Positions 1 to 8,346 of a DNA stretch of 64,000 bases are shown here, piece by piece; positions within the stretch are counted from its first letter, which is position 1, and each line of letters begins with the position of its first letter. The DNA comes from Nitrosospira multiformis (GTDB taxonomy: Bacteria; Pseudomonadota; Gammaproteobacteria; Burkholderiales; Nitrosomonadaceae). A program made the position numbers and the translations under genes. The notes beneath the pieces are model-generated. The model worked only from the letters and a program-made list of their open reading frames with translations, ran no database searches and had not been told where the DNA came from. Where the stretch lies: assembly GCF_900111585.1 (NCBI RefSeq), contig NZ_FOHI01000002.1, forward strand, positions 186,001 to 250,000, written 5' to 3'.

Positions 1-70
1 TTCGCCGGTATGATGTTTTAATGCTGCGCTCGATAAACAAGCTATTTTACCTCAAAAAAAATGCAAGCCC

Positions 71-940
71 ATGCTCGTTCATCCTCAGATTGATCCCATT
101 GCCATCCAGCTCGGCCCGCTCGCGGTTCGATGGTACGGGCTCATGTATCTCATCGGCTTCGCTTGCTTCATTCTGCTAGGGCGCTACCGCATCAAACGAA
201 ATCCCGAGGGGGCGTTCACCACCAGCATGCTGGACGATATGCTATTTTACGGTGTGCTTGGCGTGATCGTGGGCGGCCGCCTGGGTCACATATTTTTTTA
301 TCAGTTCGGCTATTATCTGGAGCATCCTCTGGAAATCTTTGCCGTCTGGCAAGGGGGGATGTCATTTCACGGCGGTTTTCTCGGAGTGATAGCCGCCATG
401 GCCCTGTTGGCGCGCAAATATCACCTGCGGTGGCTTGTCGTGACGGATTTCATCGCCCCATTGGTACCGCTGGGGCTGGGGGCGGGGCGTATCGGCAATT
501 TTATCAATGCCGAGTTATGGGGGCGGCCAACCGATATGCCTTGGGGTATGATTTTTCCCTATGTCGACAACATTCCCCGCCATCCTTCTCAACTGTACGA
601 ATTCGCCCTAGAAGGGTTGGCGTTTTTTACATTGATGTGGATTTATTCCGCGAGGCCGAGACCGGTTGGAGCGGTTTCCGGAGTGTTTTTGATCGGTTAT
701 GGCGTATTCCGCTCGTTTGCAGAGTTTTTCCGCGAGCCGGACGAGGGTTTCATGGGGGTGATGACGCTTGGTATCAGCATGGGTCAGTGGCTGTCGCTAC
801 CCATGATCCTGGCCGGGATAATCATGCTGGCCTGGGCTTATCGTACCCAAACCCCTGTGTCCGCGCGGAGGAAAGCCGGCAAAGCTGGCAAAGCCGCCAA
901 CGCTGTCATCGCGGGGAAGCGCGGCAGCAAAGAGCGATAA
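71..940 (+). CDS. lgt: Prolipoprotein diacylglyceryl transferase
   Basis: Inner-membrane enzyme that moves the diacylglyceryl group of phosphatidylglycerol onto the lipobox cysteine of prolipoproteins, the first step of lipoprotein maturation. The 289-residue protein has the usual length plus a Lys/Ala/Gly-rich tail after about residue 265. It has several hydrophobic segments, the essential histidine in MSFHGG (H100) and the Lgt signature [14 protein letters not shown] at 139-152. No strong Shine-Dalgarno precedes the ATG; another ATG ten bases upstream is out of frame. Its substrates in this window would include the DUF4156 lipoprotein and PrsT. The methyltransferase gene follows after 10 nt and is probably co-transcribed. 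The first 70 bases hold nothing I recognise. Confidence 0.97.
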   Translation: MLVHPQIDPIAIQLGPLAVRWYGLMYLIGFACFILLGRYRIKRNPEGAFTTSMLDDMLFYGVLGVIVGGRLGHIFFYQFGYYLEHPLEIFAVWQGGMSFHGGFLGVIAAMALLARKYHLRWLVVTDFIAPLVPLGLGAGRIGNFINAELWGRPTDMPWGMIFPYVDNIPRHPSQLYEFALEGLAFFTLMWIYSARPRPVGAVSGVFLIGYGVFRSFAEFFREPDEGFMGVMTLGISMGQWLSLPMILAGIIMLAWAYRTQTPVSARRKAGKAGKAANAVIAGKRGSKER

Positions 941-950
941 ACAGCTTTAC

Positions 951-1550
951 ATGTCTTTGCGCCGTTCCTACAGTCTGATCGCTCCGCTTTACGATGCCTT
1001 GCTCGCCGGGGCAGGTACGGGACTGCGGGCGGTCAGCCTTGAGCAACTGCCCCGGCAGGAGAATCTCGACATTCTCATCAGCGGCATTGGTACCGGACTC
1101 GACCTCCCGCATGTTCCAGCGTGTCATCATTATGTAGGGCTGGACCTTACCGCGGCCATGCTGAAGCGGGCCAGACCCAGGGTAGGCAATCTGCATGTAG
1201 ACCTCGTCCAGGGAGACAGCATGTCTCTGCCGTTTGTGGACGCATGCTTCGATCACGTGGTGCTGCACCTCATTCTGGCGATCGTACCGGATGCGCGCGC
1301 ATGCCTGAAAGAAACAGCGCGGGTACTGAAACCGGGCGGCAGCGTGCTGATACTTGATAAATTTCTGAAGCCAGGGGAACACGCAGTGCTCCGGCGAATG
1401 GTGAACCTGCTGTCTCAGCATATCGTGACGCGTCTGGATGTGGTTTTCGAAGAGGTGCTTGCAAGTGTTCCGCAACTGAAAGTGGAGTCAGACCAGCCGC
1501 TTCTGGCAGGAGGCTGGCTCCGGAGCATTCGACTCGTTAAAGCCGGTTAG
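951..1550 (+). CDS. Class I SAM-dependent methyltransferase (UbiE-like), substrate unknown
   Basis: A 199-residue Rossmann-fold methyltransferase. SAM-binding motif I is visible as ILISGIGTGLDL near residues 42-53, followed by the acidic loop VGLDLT and a later KPGGSVLILDKF strand typical of the Methyltransf_11/UbiE group. No membrane segment or signal peptide. It begins 10 nt after lgt and is probably in the same transcript. The substrate cannot be read from sequence; quinone or lipid head-group methylation would be guesses. Confidence 0.88.
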   Translation: MSLRRSYSLIAPLYDALLAGAGTGLRAVSLEQLPRQENLDILISGIGTGLDLPHVPACHHYVGLDLTAAMLKRARPRVGNLHVDLVQGDSMSLPFVDACFDHVVLHLILAIVPDARACLKETARVLKPGGSVLILDKFLKPGEHAVLRRMVNLLSQHIVTRLDVVFEEVLASVPQLKVESDQPLLAGGWLRSIRLVKAG

Positions 1551-1627
1551 GGCGTGACCGGGATATGCGACAAGGGTAGAATTTTTACGGGAGGCGAAAT
1601 CGTCATCCCATCTTCAGCCGGAATACC

Positions 1628-2323
1628 ATGCGCTCTAGTGCCGCTTTCACCGTCATCCTTACCATCATTGCCGGGGTCGCAAGCGGAGCGGCCGGATTGG
1701 TATCGGCGGACCCAGTAGAGGGGACAGGCAGTGTGAACAGCCCGGGACCGGATTGGACAGAGGCCTATCACAAAAACGGCCTTGTCATTTTTACGAAGGA
1801 CATAACGGAGGGACGCCGGGTAATCGCGGTTTCCGAAGTGGAAGTTCCGCCCGAAGCCGTTTTCAATGTTCTCGTCGACTTCGAACATTACCGGGAATTC
1901 ATGCCGTACGTGAAGGAATCGGAAGTCCTCAGCCGCACCGGCGATAACGAGGTGGTGACCTATGCGCGCATCGCACCGCCGTTTATCAGCGAGCGCGACT
2001 ATCCCCTCAAGGTCCGGCTGACGCGCAAAGCGGCGGCAGGTAACGACAGGCGCAAGGACGGTACCTTCAAGGTCGAGTGGACTGCGCTGCCCGAAGCGAA
2101 GCCCGAGGTTGAAGGGGTGGTGCGCATCAAGCTCAACGAAGGGTCGTGGCTGGCGGAGCCCCTGGATGGCGGCAGACACACGCGCCTCACTTATACATTG
2201 CTTACCGATCCGGGTGGACTAATTCCGGATTTTGTATTCAACCTTTCGAATACCGTCGCGATACCTGAGCTCTTCGATGCGATAAGGAAGCGTTCCGCCG
2301 AAGCAGTTTCTGGACGGAAGTAA
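1628..2323 (+). CDS. Exported START/SRPBCC-like domain protein
   Basis: A 231-residue protein with an N-terminal signal peptide (hydrophobic residues about 7-26, alanine/glycine rich, ending near VSADP) followed by a START/polyketide-cyclase-like (SRPBCC) fold. Typical phrases are VPPEAVFNVLVDFEHYREFMPYVKESEVL and ISERDYPL (given in parts), and a C-terminal helix preceded by LIPDFVFNLSNT. Proteins of this family bind a hydrophobic ligand in a helix-grip pocket; the exported form suggests a periplasmic role. Ligand and pathway are unknown. It stands alone between the methyltransferase and ynfA. Confidence 0.85.
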   Translation: MRSSAAFTVILTIIAGVASGAAGLVSADPVEGTGSVNSPGPDWTEAYHKNGLVIFTKDITEGRRVIAVSEVEVPPEAVFNVLVDFEHYREFMPYVKESEVLSRTGDNEVVTYARIAPPFISERDYPLKVRLTRKAAAGNDRRKDGTFKVEWTALPEAKPEVEGVVRIKLNEGSWLAEPLDGGRHTRLTYTLLTDPGGLIPDFVFNLSNTVAIPELFDAIRKRSAEAVSGRK

Positions 2324-2386
2324 TCAGGCCGACGGCACACTATCTGTTTGTTCCTTGTGGATTTTTCAGAGCAATAGATTACCCAT

Positions 2387-2719
2387 ATGTTTGAGCTGAA
2401 GACCTTGTTTCTTTTCCTGGCTACAGCGCTTGCCGAGATCGTTGGTTGCTATCTACCTTACCTCTGGCTTAAACAGGATGGGAGTGCCTGGCTTCTTGTC
2501 CCTGCTGCTGCAAGCCTTGCACTATTTGCATGGCTTCTCACGCTTCATCCGACGGATGCCGGTCGTATATACGCGGCTTACGGGGGTGTTTACGTTTTCG
2601 TGGCAGTACTTTGGTTGTGGGCTATTGATGGGGTCAGGCCGACTGCCTGGGACATGGCAGGTTCTCTTCTGGCGCTGACAGGTATGGCAATTATCATGTT
2701 CGGCCCAAGACATGCTTAA
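2387..2719 (+). CDS. ynfA: YnfA family small membrane protein (UPF0060)
   Basis: A 110-residue integral membrane protein with four hydrophobic segments (roughly 5-25, 32-52, 60-80, 86-106). The family motif is visible: [15 protein letters not shown] in helix 1, then [12 protein letters not shown] in the third. The family resembles small multidrug resistance exporters in size and topology, and some members have been reported to export cationic compounds. Here function is inferred from family only. It is a single gene with ordinary spacing. Confidence 0.93.
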   Translation: MFELKTLFLFLATALAEIVGCYLPYLWLKQDGSAWLLVPAAASLALFAWLLTLHPTDAGRIYAAYGGVYVFVAVLWLWAIDGVRPTAWDMAGSLLALTGMAIIMFGPRHA

Positions 2720-2947
2720 TTTACATAAGCCCAAGAGTGACTTGCAATGCAATGAAGCGATGCTGCGGTTGACGCCGTCACCTTAAACCGTACAATTCTT
2801 GAGCAGAAATTTCTCATAAAATATAGGCGCTGTCTTTTCCACAAAGACGGAAGTCAATAGGTTCTCACTAAGCGATCTGCTGACAGGGAACTGCCAGTTG
2901 GCATAAGTTCAAAAATCATTGAGAAGGTTTTCAACAGGAGAAAATAG

Positions 2948-3301
2948 ATGGTCACGAGAAGGATGATCGCCTTGCCGGGCCTGCTGTCAGTTGTTTTGTT
3001 TGCCGGCTGTTCGGCGATTTCAACGACACCGGAGGGCAGATCCGTTGAGCTTGTCACAGAAAAACCCAGCGGTAATTGCAAGCCGCTGGGTGACGCGGTC
3101 GGCTCCCAAGGTAACTGGATTACCGGCGACTACACTTCGAATGAAAATCTTCTCATCGGCGCCAGAAATGATCTGCGCAACAGGGCCGCCAAAATGGGTG
3201 GAAACTACGTCTGGGTGCAGAACTCCGCCAATACGAATGCATGGGGCAGCAAGGGCACGACAAACACGACAGTGCTGGGTGTCGTTTATCGCTGCGAGTG
3301 A
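2948..3301 (+). CDS. DUF4156 lipoprotein
   Basis: A 117-residue predicted outer-membrane or periplasmic lipoprotein. A short basic N-terminus (VTRRM), a hydrophobic stretch and a lipobox LFAGC with cysteine at residue 21 show type II signal cleavage. The rest matches the DUF4156 pattern: a conserved CKPLGDAVG segment, a central NLLIGARNDLRNRAAKMGGNYV helix (given in part) and a C-terminal VVYRCE. The start is supported by the Shine-Dalgarno AGGAG about eight bases upstream of the ATG. Function unknown. Confidence 0.9.
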   Translation: MVTRRMIALPGLLSVVLFAGCSAISTTPEGRSVELVTEKPSGNCKPLGDAVGSQGNWITGDYTSNENLLIGARNDLRNRAAKMGGNYVWVQNSANTNAWGSKGTTNTTVLGVVYRCE

Positions 3302-3366
3302 TTCCTCGCACTCGGGTCCCGAATACTCGACCTGAATTTACTCCTATAGGGCAGAGCGCTGCGGAA

Positions 3367-3735
3367 ATGTCCAGCAAGGTTTACTATAACAGTGCATGTC
3401 CCGTCTGCAATGCGGGCATAAAAGAGCAGCGCCGCCGTATGGAAGCATGCGGTATCAAGGACATTGAGTGGGTCGATGTGCACGCGCAGCCGGAAGCTGT
3501 TGCAGAAGTAGATGCCTCGCTGGAGCAGGTGCGCGAGCGGCTGCACGTAAAAAGACAGGATGGCCGGATTGACGTGGGCGTGGATGCCTTCACACAACTC
3601 TGGTCACAAACACCGGGGCAGCACTGGCTGGCCAGGCTTTTTCGGCTGCCCCCACTGAGGCAGCTTTCACGTCTGGCGTATAACGCCTTTGCCGGAAGAC
3701 TGTACCGGTGGAATCGTGCCAAAAAACACTGGTAG
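3367..3735 (+). CDS. DCC-family thiol-disulfide oxidoreductase-like protein (DUF393)
   Basis: A 122-residue protein with the DUF393/DCC signature near the N-terminus: YYNSACPVCNAGI with a CxxC pair at about residues 11 and 14, followed by a thioredoxin-like half. The C-terminal part is basic (RLYRWNRAKKHW), as is common in the family. I chose the ATG at 3367, 65 bp after the DUF4156 gene, because the family motif starts right after it. The reading frame stays open to 3241 but that would overlap the lipoprotein gene. It converges on pyrC. Redox function is inferred from family. Confidence 0.85.
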   Translation: MSSKVYYNSACPVCNAGIKEQRRRMEACGIKDIEWVDVHAQPEAVAEVDASLEQVRERLHVKRQDGRIDVGVDAFTQLWSQTPGQHWLARLFRLPPLRQLSRLAYNAFAGRLYRWNRAKKHW

Positions 3736-3758
3736 GTCACTCGCAGGCGCAAGTGACC
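3735..3758. terminator. Stem-loop between convergent DCC gene and pyrC
   Basis: GGTCACT and AGTGACC form a 7-bp stem at 3735-3741/3752-3758 with an inner GC/GC pair, directly at the end of the DCC gene and about 60 nt past the pyrC stop. On the minus strand a run of six T follows after about eight bases, so it may terminate pyrC. On the plus strand no T run follows. Confidence 0.4.
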
Positions 3759-3820
3759 AGGAAACAATTCACGCAGCTATTTCCTGATCAGGAAAGTTTG
3801 GTGAAAATTCCGTTTCGACA

Positions 3821-4864
3821 CTAATTCCCGGTTTTGCCCAGGGCCCAGCTAACGCTTTCCCCGGCTCGGAATGGAATCAGGCTTTCGCCGCCAAATTCCA
3901 GTTGCGCAGGCACACTCCAGTTTTCCTTCTTTAATGTAATCCTGTCCTGGTTGCGCGGCAACTGGTAGAAATCCGCGCCATGAAAGCTGGCGAAGGCTTC
4001 CAGTTTTTCCAGTGCACCCGCCTGTTCGAATGCTTCCGCATAAAGCTCGATCGCTGCGTGAGCAGTATAGATGCCGGCGCAGCCGCATGCGTTTTCCTTG
4101 GCCGATTGTGCGTGGGGGGCGCTATCGGTGCCGAGGAAAAATTTCGGATTGCCGCTGGTCGCAGCCTCGATCAACTTCTGCCGGTGGGTTTCCCGCTTGA
4201 GGATGGGCAGGCAATAGTGGTGCGGTCGAATACCGCCTTGAAAAAGGGCATTCCGGTTGATCAGGAGGTGGTGCGCCGTGATGGTAGCTGCGATGGTTAC
4301 CGGTGCGCTGATGACAAACTCTACCGCTTCCCGTGTGGTGATATGCTCGAATACGACGCGTAGTTGCGGAAAGCGCCGGGTCAACGGGATCAGCACCCGT
4401 TCAAGAAAGACCTTTTCCCTGTCGAATGCATCCACTTCAGGATCGGTCACCTCACCGTGCACCAGCAGGGGCATATCCGCTTGCTCCATGGCTTCCAGAA
4501 TTTCATGGCACTTGGCAATGTCGGTGACCCCCGCCGCAGAGTTTGTGGTTGCACCGGCGGGATAGTATTTGATGCCGTAGATTCCTCCGCTTCTTTTTGC
4601 TTCGATGATTTCCAAAGGGGAGGTGTTATCGGTCAGGTAGAGGGTCATCAGCGGCTCGAAGTGCACGCCGTGGGGCAGGGCGGCAAGAAGTCGCTCGCGA
4701 TACGCCAGCGCCATTTCCGTGGTGATGACGGGAGGCTTGAGGTTGGGCATGACGATCGCGCGAGCAAAACGGCGGGCAGTGTCCGCCAGCACCGCCCGCA
4801 TGTGTTCGCCATCGCGGAGATGCAAGTGGAAGTCGTCCGGACGGGTAAGTGTGAAGGTATTCAA
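3821..4864 (-). CDS. pyrC: Dihydroorotase (class II, E. coli type)
   Basis: Third step of pyrimidine synthesis, closing carbamoyl aspartate to dihydroorotate. At 347 residues it has the usual length of the compact class II enzyme. The metal-binding HLHLRDG motif is at about residues 13-19, the carboxylated lysine region is [16 protein letters not shown], and later zinc-site histidines lie in [14 protein letters not shown] and TITAHHL. The catalytic aspartate is in FLGTDSAPH. It is transcribed leftward, alone, and converges on the DCC-family gene. Confidence 0.97.
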   Translation of the reverse strand: MNTFTLTRPDDFHLHLRDGEHMRAVLADTARRFARAIVMPNLKPPVITTEMALAYRERLLAALPHGVHFEPLMTLYLTDNTSPLEIIEAKRSGGIYGIKYYPAGATTNSAAGVTDIAKCHEILEAMEQADMPLLVHGEVTDPEVDAFDREKVFLERVLIPLTRRFPQLRVVFEHITTREAVEFVISAPVTIAATITAHHLLINRNALFQGGIRPHHYCLPILKRETHRQKLIEAATSGNPKFFLGTDSAPHAQSAKENACGCAGIYTAHAAIELYAEAFEQAGALEKLEAFASFHGADFYQLPRNQDRITLKKENWSVPAQLEFGGESLIPFRAGESVSWALGKTGN

Positions 4865-5064
4865 GATAGCTGCGGCATCTGTTTCTTTATTTAACTGGCA
4901 CGAAAAATACTATGGGCCTTCCATTGAGGACTCAAGAGGACTTGAGTCTGCTATTCCCCGATTAATTCATTGGAAATTGCAGGAGGGGCAAGCGAAGCAT
5001 CGCGCATCGCAGCAAATGATGGCTTGATCCCAGCCTCCCCCATCCTGCACTACTGTCTCCTGTT

Positions 5065-6243
5065 CTAGTCCTTGATGCGGCCTAGCAGCGTCTCGCTCGT
5101 GCAGGGTTTCTTTTCGGCAATCAACGCGGTTGCGGCCGCCACCTGTCCCCAGGTATTCCAGAGCAGAACACCGCTTACGAGCCCATCGCGCAGGTAATAA
5201 ATCACGCCTTTGCGGAAGGGCTCTACCCAATCTTCAACAATATCGAGACTGGAATCGAGTTCACCGACTGCTTCATAGCCAAGATCAAACAGGTCGGAAT
5301 AAAAGAAGGGCTGGTGATGATAGGGCTCCGGGCTCCCTGCCATGTTCCGTCCCGCCGCTTCTCCCATCATGTTTGCATTGTCTTCATGCTCGACCCGCAT
5401 GCGCTTGCCGAGCAAGGGACTGTAGAAGTTGGCGACGTCGCCGGCGGCATAGATATCGGGATTGCTGCTGCGCAGGAATTCATTCACCACGATGCCGTTG
5501 TCAACCGCGAGCCCGGCCTGGACAGCCAGTTCCGTGTTAGGAAGAATACCCAGTCCTGCCACTATTCCATCGGCGGAAATCTCGGTTCCGCTCCCCGTCG
5601 TAACAATTTTTTTGGTCCCATCCGTCCTGATCGAAGTGACAGTTTCGGGGGCGAGCACGATTACACCCTTTTCGCGATAGTAGGAATTCAGGAATTCGAC
5701 GAGAGGTCGCGGATAAATACGCGAACTGATTCCGTGTTCCGGAAAAATCATTGTGACTCGTTTATCATTCATGGCGAGCGCGGCGGCGATTTCCGAACCG
5801 ATGAAGCCGCCGCCGATCACGACAAAATCCGAACCCTGATTACTCAATTCCCGCAGCTTGAGGTAATCGTCTGCCGTCCGGTAGTAGATTATCCCGCTGT
5901 CGAAATGGGGAAAGCGGCGCACTATCCCACCCGTGGCAAGCAAAAGTTTTTCATAGGTATAGATGTTGCCTGCATTGTCCGTAGCCGTCTTTTTTGCGGG
6001 ATCCAGCGCTACTATTTTTTTTCCGAGGTGCATGGCAACGTTCAGCCCGTGCTCGCTTCGCCAGATCGAATCATAGGGTGAGTCCTTCCATAGCGCCTTG
6101 GAAAGGGGTGGGCGGTTGTAAGGACGGTGCAACTCCTCTCCGATAACGGCGATTGCGCCATCGGGATCAATCTTACGGATACCGTGTACAGCAGAATCGG
6201 CAGTCATTCCGCCCCCGACAATAAGGTATTTATGGTGTTTCAT
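5065..6243 (-). CDS. FAD/NAD(P)-dependent oxidoreductase (AIF/ferredoxin-reductase-like)
   Basis: A 392-residue class I pyridine nucleotide-disulfide reductase-fold protein. The FAD-binding GGGMTA glycine loop is at residues 9-14, a second Rossmann GGGFIGSE motif for NAD(P)H lies near residues 140-150, and the FAD-contact ATG and IYAAGDVANF motifs follow. The C-terminal region (about 300-390) resembles the extra domain of AIF-like reductases rather than a dimerisation domain of glutathione-reductase type. There is no redox-active CxxxxC pair. It is a single gene and its partner (ferredoxin, rubredoxin or quinone) is not shown by neighbours. Confidence 0.87.
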   Translation of the reverse strand: MKHHKYLIVGGGMTADSAVHGIRKIDPDGAIAVIGEELHRPYNRPPLSKALWKDSPYDSIWRSEHGLNVAMHLGKKIVALDPAKKTATDNAGNIYTYEKLLLATGGIVRRFPHFDSGIIYYRTADDYLKLRELSNQGSDFVVIGGGFIGSEIAAALAMNDKRVTMIFPEHGISSRIYPRPLVEFLNSYYREKGVIVLAPETVTSIRTDGTKKIVTTGSGTEISADGIVAGLGILPNTELAVQAGLAVDNGIVVNEFLRSSNPDIYAAGDVANFYSPLLGKRMRVEHEDNANMMGEAAGRNMAGSPEPYHHQPFFYSDLFDLGYEAVGELDSSLDIVEDWVEPFRKGVIYYLRDGLVSGVLLWNTWGQVAAATALIAEKKPCTSETLLGRIKD

Positions 6244-6584
6244 GCTGGTTTCCTTTGCAGGTATATGAAGCGCAGGTTAAAAATTGACCCGTTGTCATGT
6301 TCCGAAACCTTTTGTGTGACGATGTTGCGCGATAGAGAGCGGAACTCTGTAATAGCGAACCTATCCAATAAAATCGGAAACTTCATAAAACCTATGTAAA
6401 CTTTTATCCCTCTTGAAGAGGAAAATTGCCGGTGCATACGAGGATAGGCGGGCAGCAGGGCAAGTTCCATTGCCCTATGGATCGTAGAGAGACTGTGCCT
6501 CATTATTCAACAATCCTCATGCCAGTATATAATGGGTTCCTCCATGAATTCAAAGCCAAGCTGGGCATGTCCCAAAATTGAACG
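6244..6584. other. Intergenic region between reductase and two-helix protein
   Basis: About 340 bases without a convincing gene. It holds a hairpin (AGGGCAA/TTGCCCT at 6457-6476), a short near-palindrome CCTCTTGAAGAGG just upstream, and a good sigma-70 type promoter facing right. It must also contain the leftward promoter of the reductase gene, which I cannot place with confidence. Confidence 0.5.
6506..6533 (+). promoter_or_regulatory. Candidate sigma-70 promoter for the unknown two-helix protein
   Basis: TTCAAC at 6506-6511 and a perfect TATAAT at 6528-6533 are separated by 16 bp. Transcription would start near 6540, giving a leader of about 45 nt before the ATG at 6585. Sequence match only. 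Confidence 0.5.
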
Positions 6585-7241
6585 ATGACTGAAGTGAAAA
6601 CGGATTCAGAAGCAAACACGATTGATATTTGTGTACACCACGCGCGCGAGATACTGGCGTCCCAACTTCTACAAGTTAAAGACAAAGGGTATGATTTTGC
6701 GCCTCTTTTCAGGCAGATGACCATCCAGTTATATCTGGTGGGCGTGATGTGGCGGTGCAGCGAAAGACTCGGAGTGGCGGGAGATACTCGCGATCATGCC
6801 TTTGAAGCGATGCAATCCATGCTCATAGCCGATGGGATGAAAAAGAAAGAAGCTCAACAGCGTATCGTGTTCCTGCGCAACATGTCGCGGGTGGAAGACG
6901 GAACAGACACGCTTGCCGTATCGACTGGCTATGAAGCGGTTCCGAACGATAACAGCATGACGCGCCTTTTTGATGAATACCGCAACGAGGCGCGGGTATC
7001 CGGTTCGCTATGGCGGCTTTTTGAGCGCGGTAAAAAGATCATGTTTATCGGCGGCGCGGCGGCAGCCTTTGTAACGATCTGGGCCGTGACTATCTTTCTG
7101 CCGAAAACCGAGGGAATCGACATACTGGCAGCCGGCCTTCTGGCTGCCGCGCTTGTTGTCGTTCCGACATTCCTGATCGGGTTGTTGATTTATCGGACGA
7201 AGATGAAAAAATCGATCCCTCCTGCGTCTTCGCAATCATGA
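6585..7241 (+). CDS. Unknown protein with C-terminal pair of membrane helices
   Basis: 218 residues, not recognised. Residues 1-140 are soluble and mostly helical, with a cysteine/histidine-containing start (ICVHHAREI). Two strong hydrophobic segments follow at about residues 149-170 and 175-205, separated by a short PKTEGID turn, and the protein ends in a basic tail. The topology predicts a cytoplasmic N-terminal domain anchored by a hairpin. It is preceded by a good candidate promoter and followed 189 nt later by folD, so it is probably a single gene. Confidence 0.75.
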   Translation: MTEVKTDSEANTIDICVHHAREILASQLLQVKDKGYDFAPLFRQMTIQLYLVGVMWRCSERLGVAGDTRDHAFEAMQSMLIADGMKKKEAQQRIVFLRNMSRVEDGTDTLAVSTGYEAVPNDNSMTRLFDEYRNEARVSGSLWRLFERGKKIMFIGGAAAAFVTIWAVTIFLPKTEGIDILAAGLLAAALVVVPTFLIGLLIYRTKMKKSIPPASSQS

Positions 7242-7430
7242 TTGGACAAAGGGGCACGTTTATGGGGCGGGATACAGTTTCCAAATCAGGATTCCGGTGA
7301 GTCAGCCTGCTTTGCACGCATATGCGCGAATGCGAGGTTTCGCAGGAGATACAGCCAGAGTGAAAGATACGAACAGCCAAGGTATCCTCCGTCATCTGTT
7401 CGTTCTCTGCCCTGCCGCGTCCCAATCATA

Positions 7431-8297
7431 ATGAGCGCGAAGATCATTGATGGCAAGAGGTTGAGCCAGGAAGTGAGGGTGGAGTGTCAGGCACGGGCAG
7501 CGCGTTTGGCGGAAAAAGGTACCCAGCCGGGGCTGGCCGTGGTTATCGTGGGAGACAATCCGGCTTCCATGGTGTATGTGCGAAACAAGGCCAAAGCCTG
7601 TGGCGAAACGGGCATCTATTCCGAAGTCCACGAATTCCCGGAAAACGCCGATCAGGATGAGGTGATTAGACGCATTCAGGAATTGAACAGGAATCCCGGA
7701 ATTCACGGCATCCTCGTTCAATTGCCTCTGCCACGGCATTTCGACAGCAGCAGAGTCATCGAGTCTGTGGCCGTGGAAAAAGACGTGGATGGCTTCCATC
7801 TCTATAATGTAGGTGCACTTGTAACCGGTAGCAGTATTTTTCCCCCTTGCACGCCCAACGGCGTGATGAAAATGCTGGAAAAATATGATATCCCGATCGA
7901 GGGGCAGCATGCGGTAATAGTAGGCCGCAGTAATATCGTCGGCAAACCGATGGCGCTGATGCTGCTGCAAAAAGGCGCGACCGTTACCATCTGCACATCC
8001 AGAACACGGAACTTGTCGGAACACACCAGCCGCGCCGATATCCTGATAGTTGCTGCGGGCAAGCCGCGCCTGATCACCGCCATGATGGTGAAACCGGGAG
8101 CGACAGTAATAGACGTTGGCATCAACCGCCTGCCCGATGGAAAACTGGCGGGGGACGTGGATTTTGAGTCGGTCAAGGAAAAGGCGGGTTATATCACGCC
8201 TGTGCCGGGGGGAGTAGGTCCCATGACCATTGCGATGCTGCTTTGCAACACCGTTGTGGCGGCAGAGCAAGCGCACGCCCGATTGCAAGGTAATTGA
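7431..8297 (+). CDS. folD: Bifunctional methylenetetrahydrofolate dehydrogenase/cyclohydrolase
   Basis: Interconverts 5,10-methylene-, 5,10-methenyl- and 10-formyl-tetrahydrofolate for one-carbon supply. At 288 residues from the ATG at 7431 it has the standard length. Motifs seen are the catalytic YVRNKAKAC (lysine of YxxxK), the QLPLP segment, the cofactor loop [14 protein letters not shown] and the C-terminal [14 protein letters not shown] signature. The frame stays open to 7242 but no family residues precede [11 protein letters not shown]. aceE starts 49 nt downstream. Its 10-formyl-THF product feeds fmt, also in this window. Confidence 0.97.
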   Translation: MSAKIIDGKRLSQEVRVECQARAARLAEKGTQPGLAVVIVGDNPASMVYVRNKAKACGETGIYSEVHEFPENADQDEVIRRIQELNRNPGIHGILVQLPLPRHFDSSRVIESVAVEKDVDGFHLYNVGALVTGSSIFPPCTPNGVMKMLEKYDIPIEGQHAVIVGRSNIVGKPMALMLLQKGATVTICTSRTRNLSEHTSRADILIVAAGKPRLITAMMVKPGATVIDVGINRLPDGKLAGDVDFESVKEKAGYITPVPGGVGPMTIAMLLCNTVVAAEQAHARLQGN

Positions 8298-8346
8298 CAG
8301 CGCCTCTATCACATCGGGCAAGCGCCCGACAATTTCGAGACAAGAC

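Noticed and set aside
130-978. 282-codon plus-strand frame overlapping lgt
   Set aside because: Lgt motifs are intact in the other frame; this translation is Arg/His/Cys-rich with no family features.
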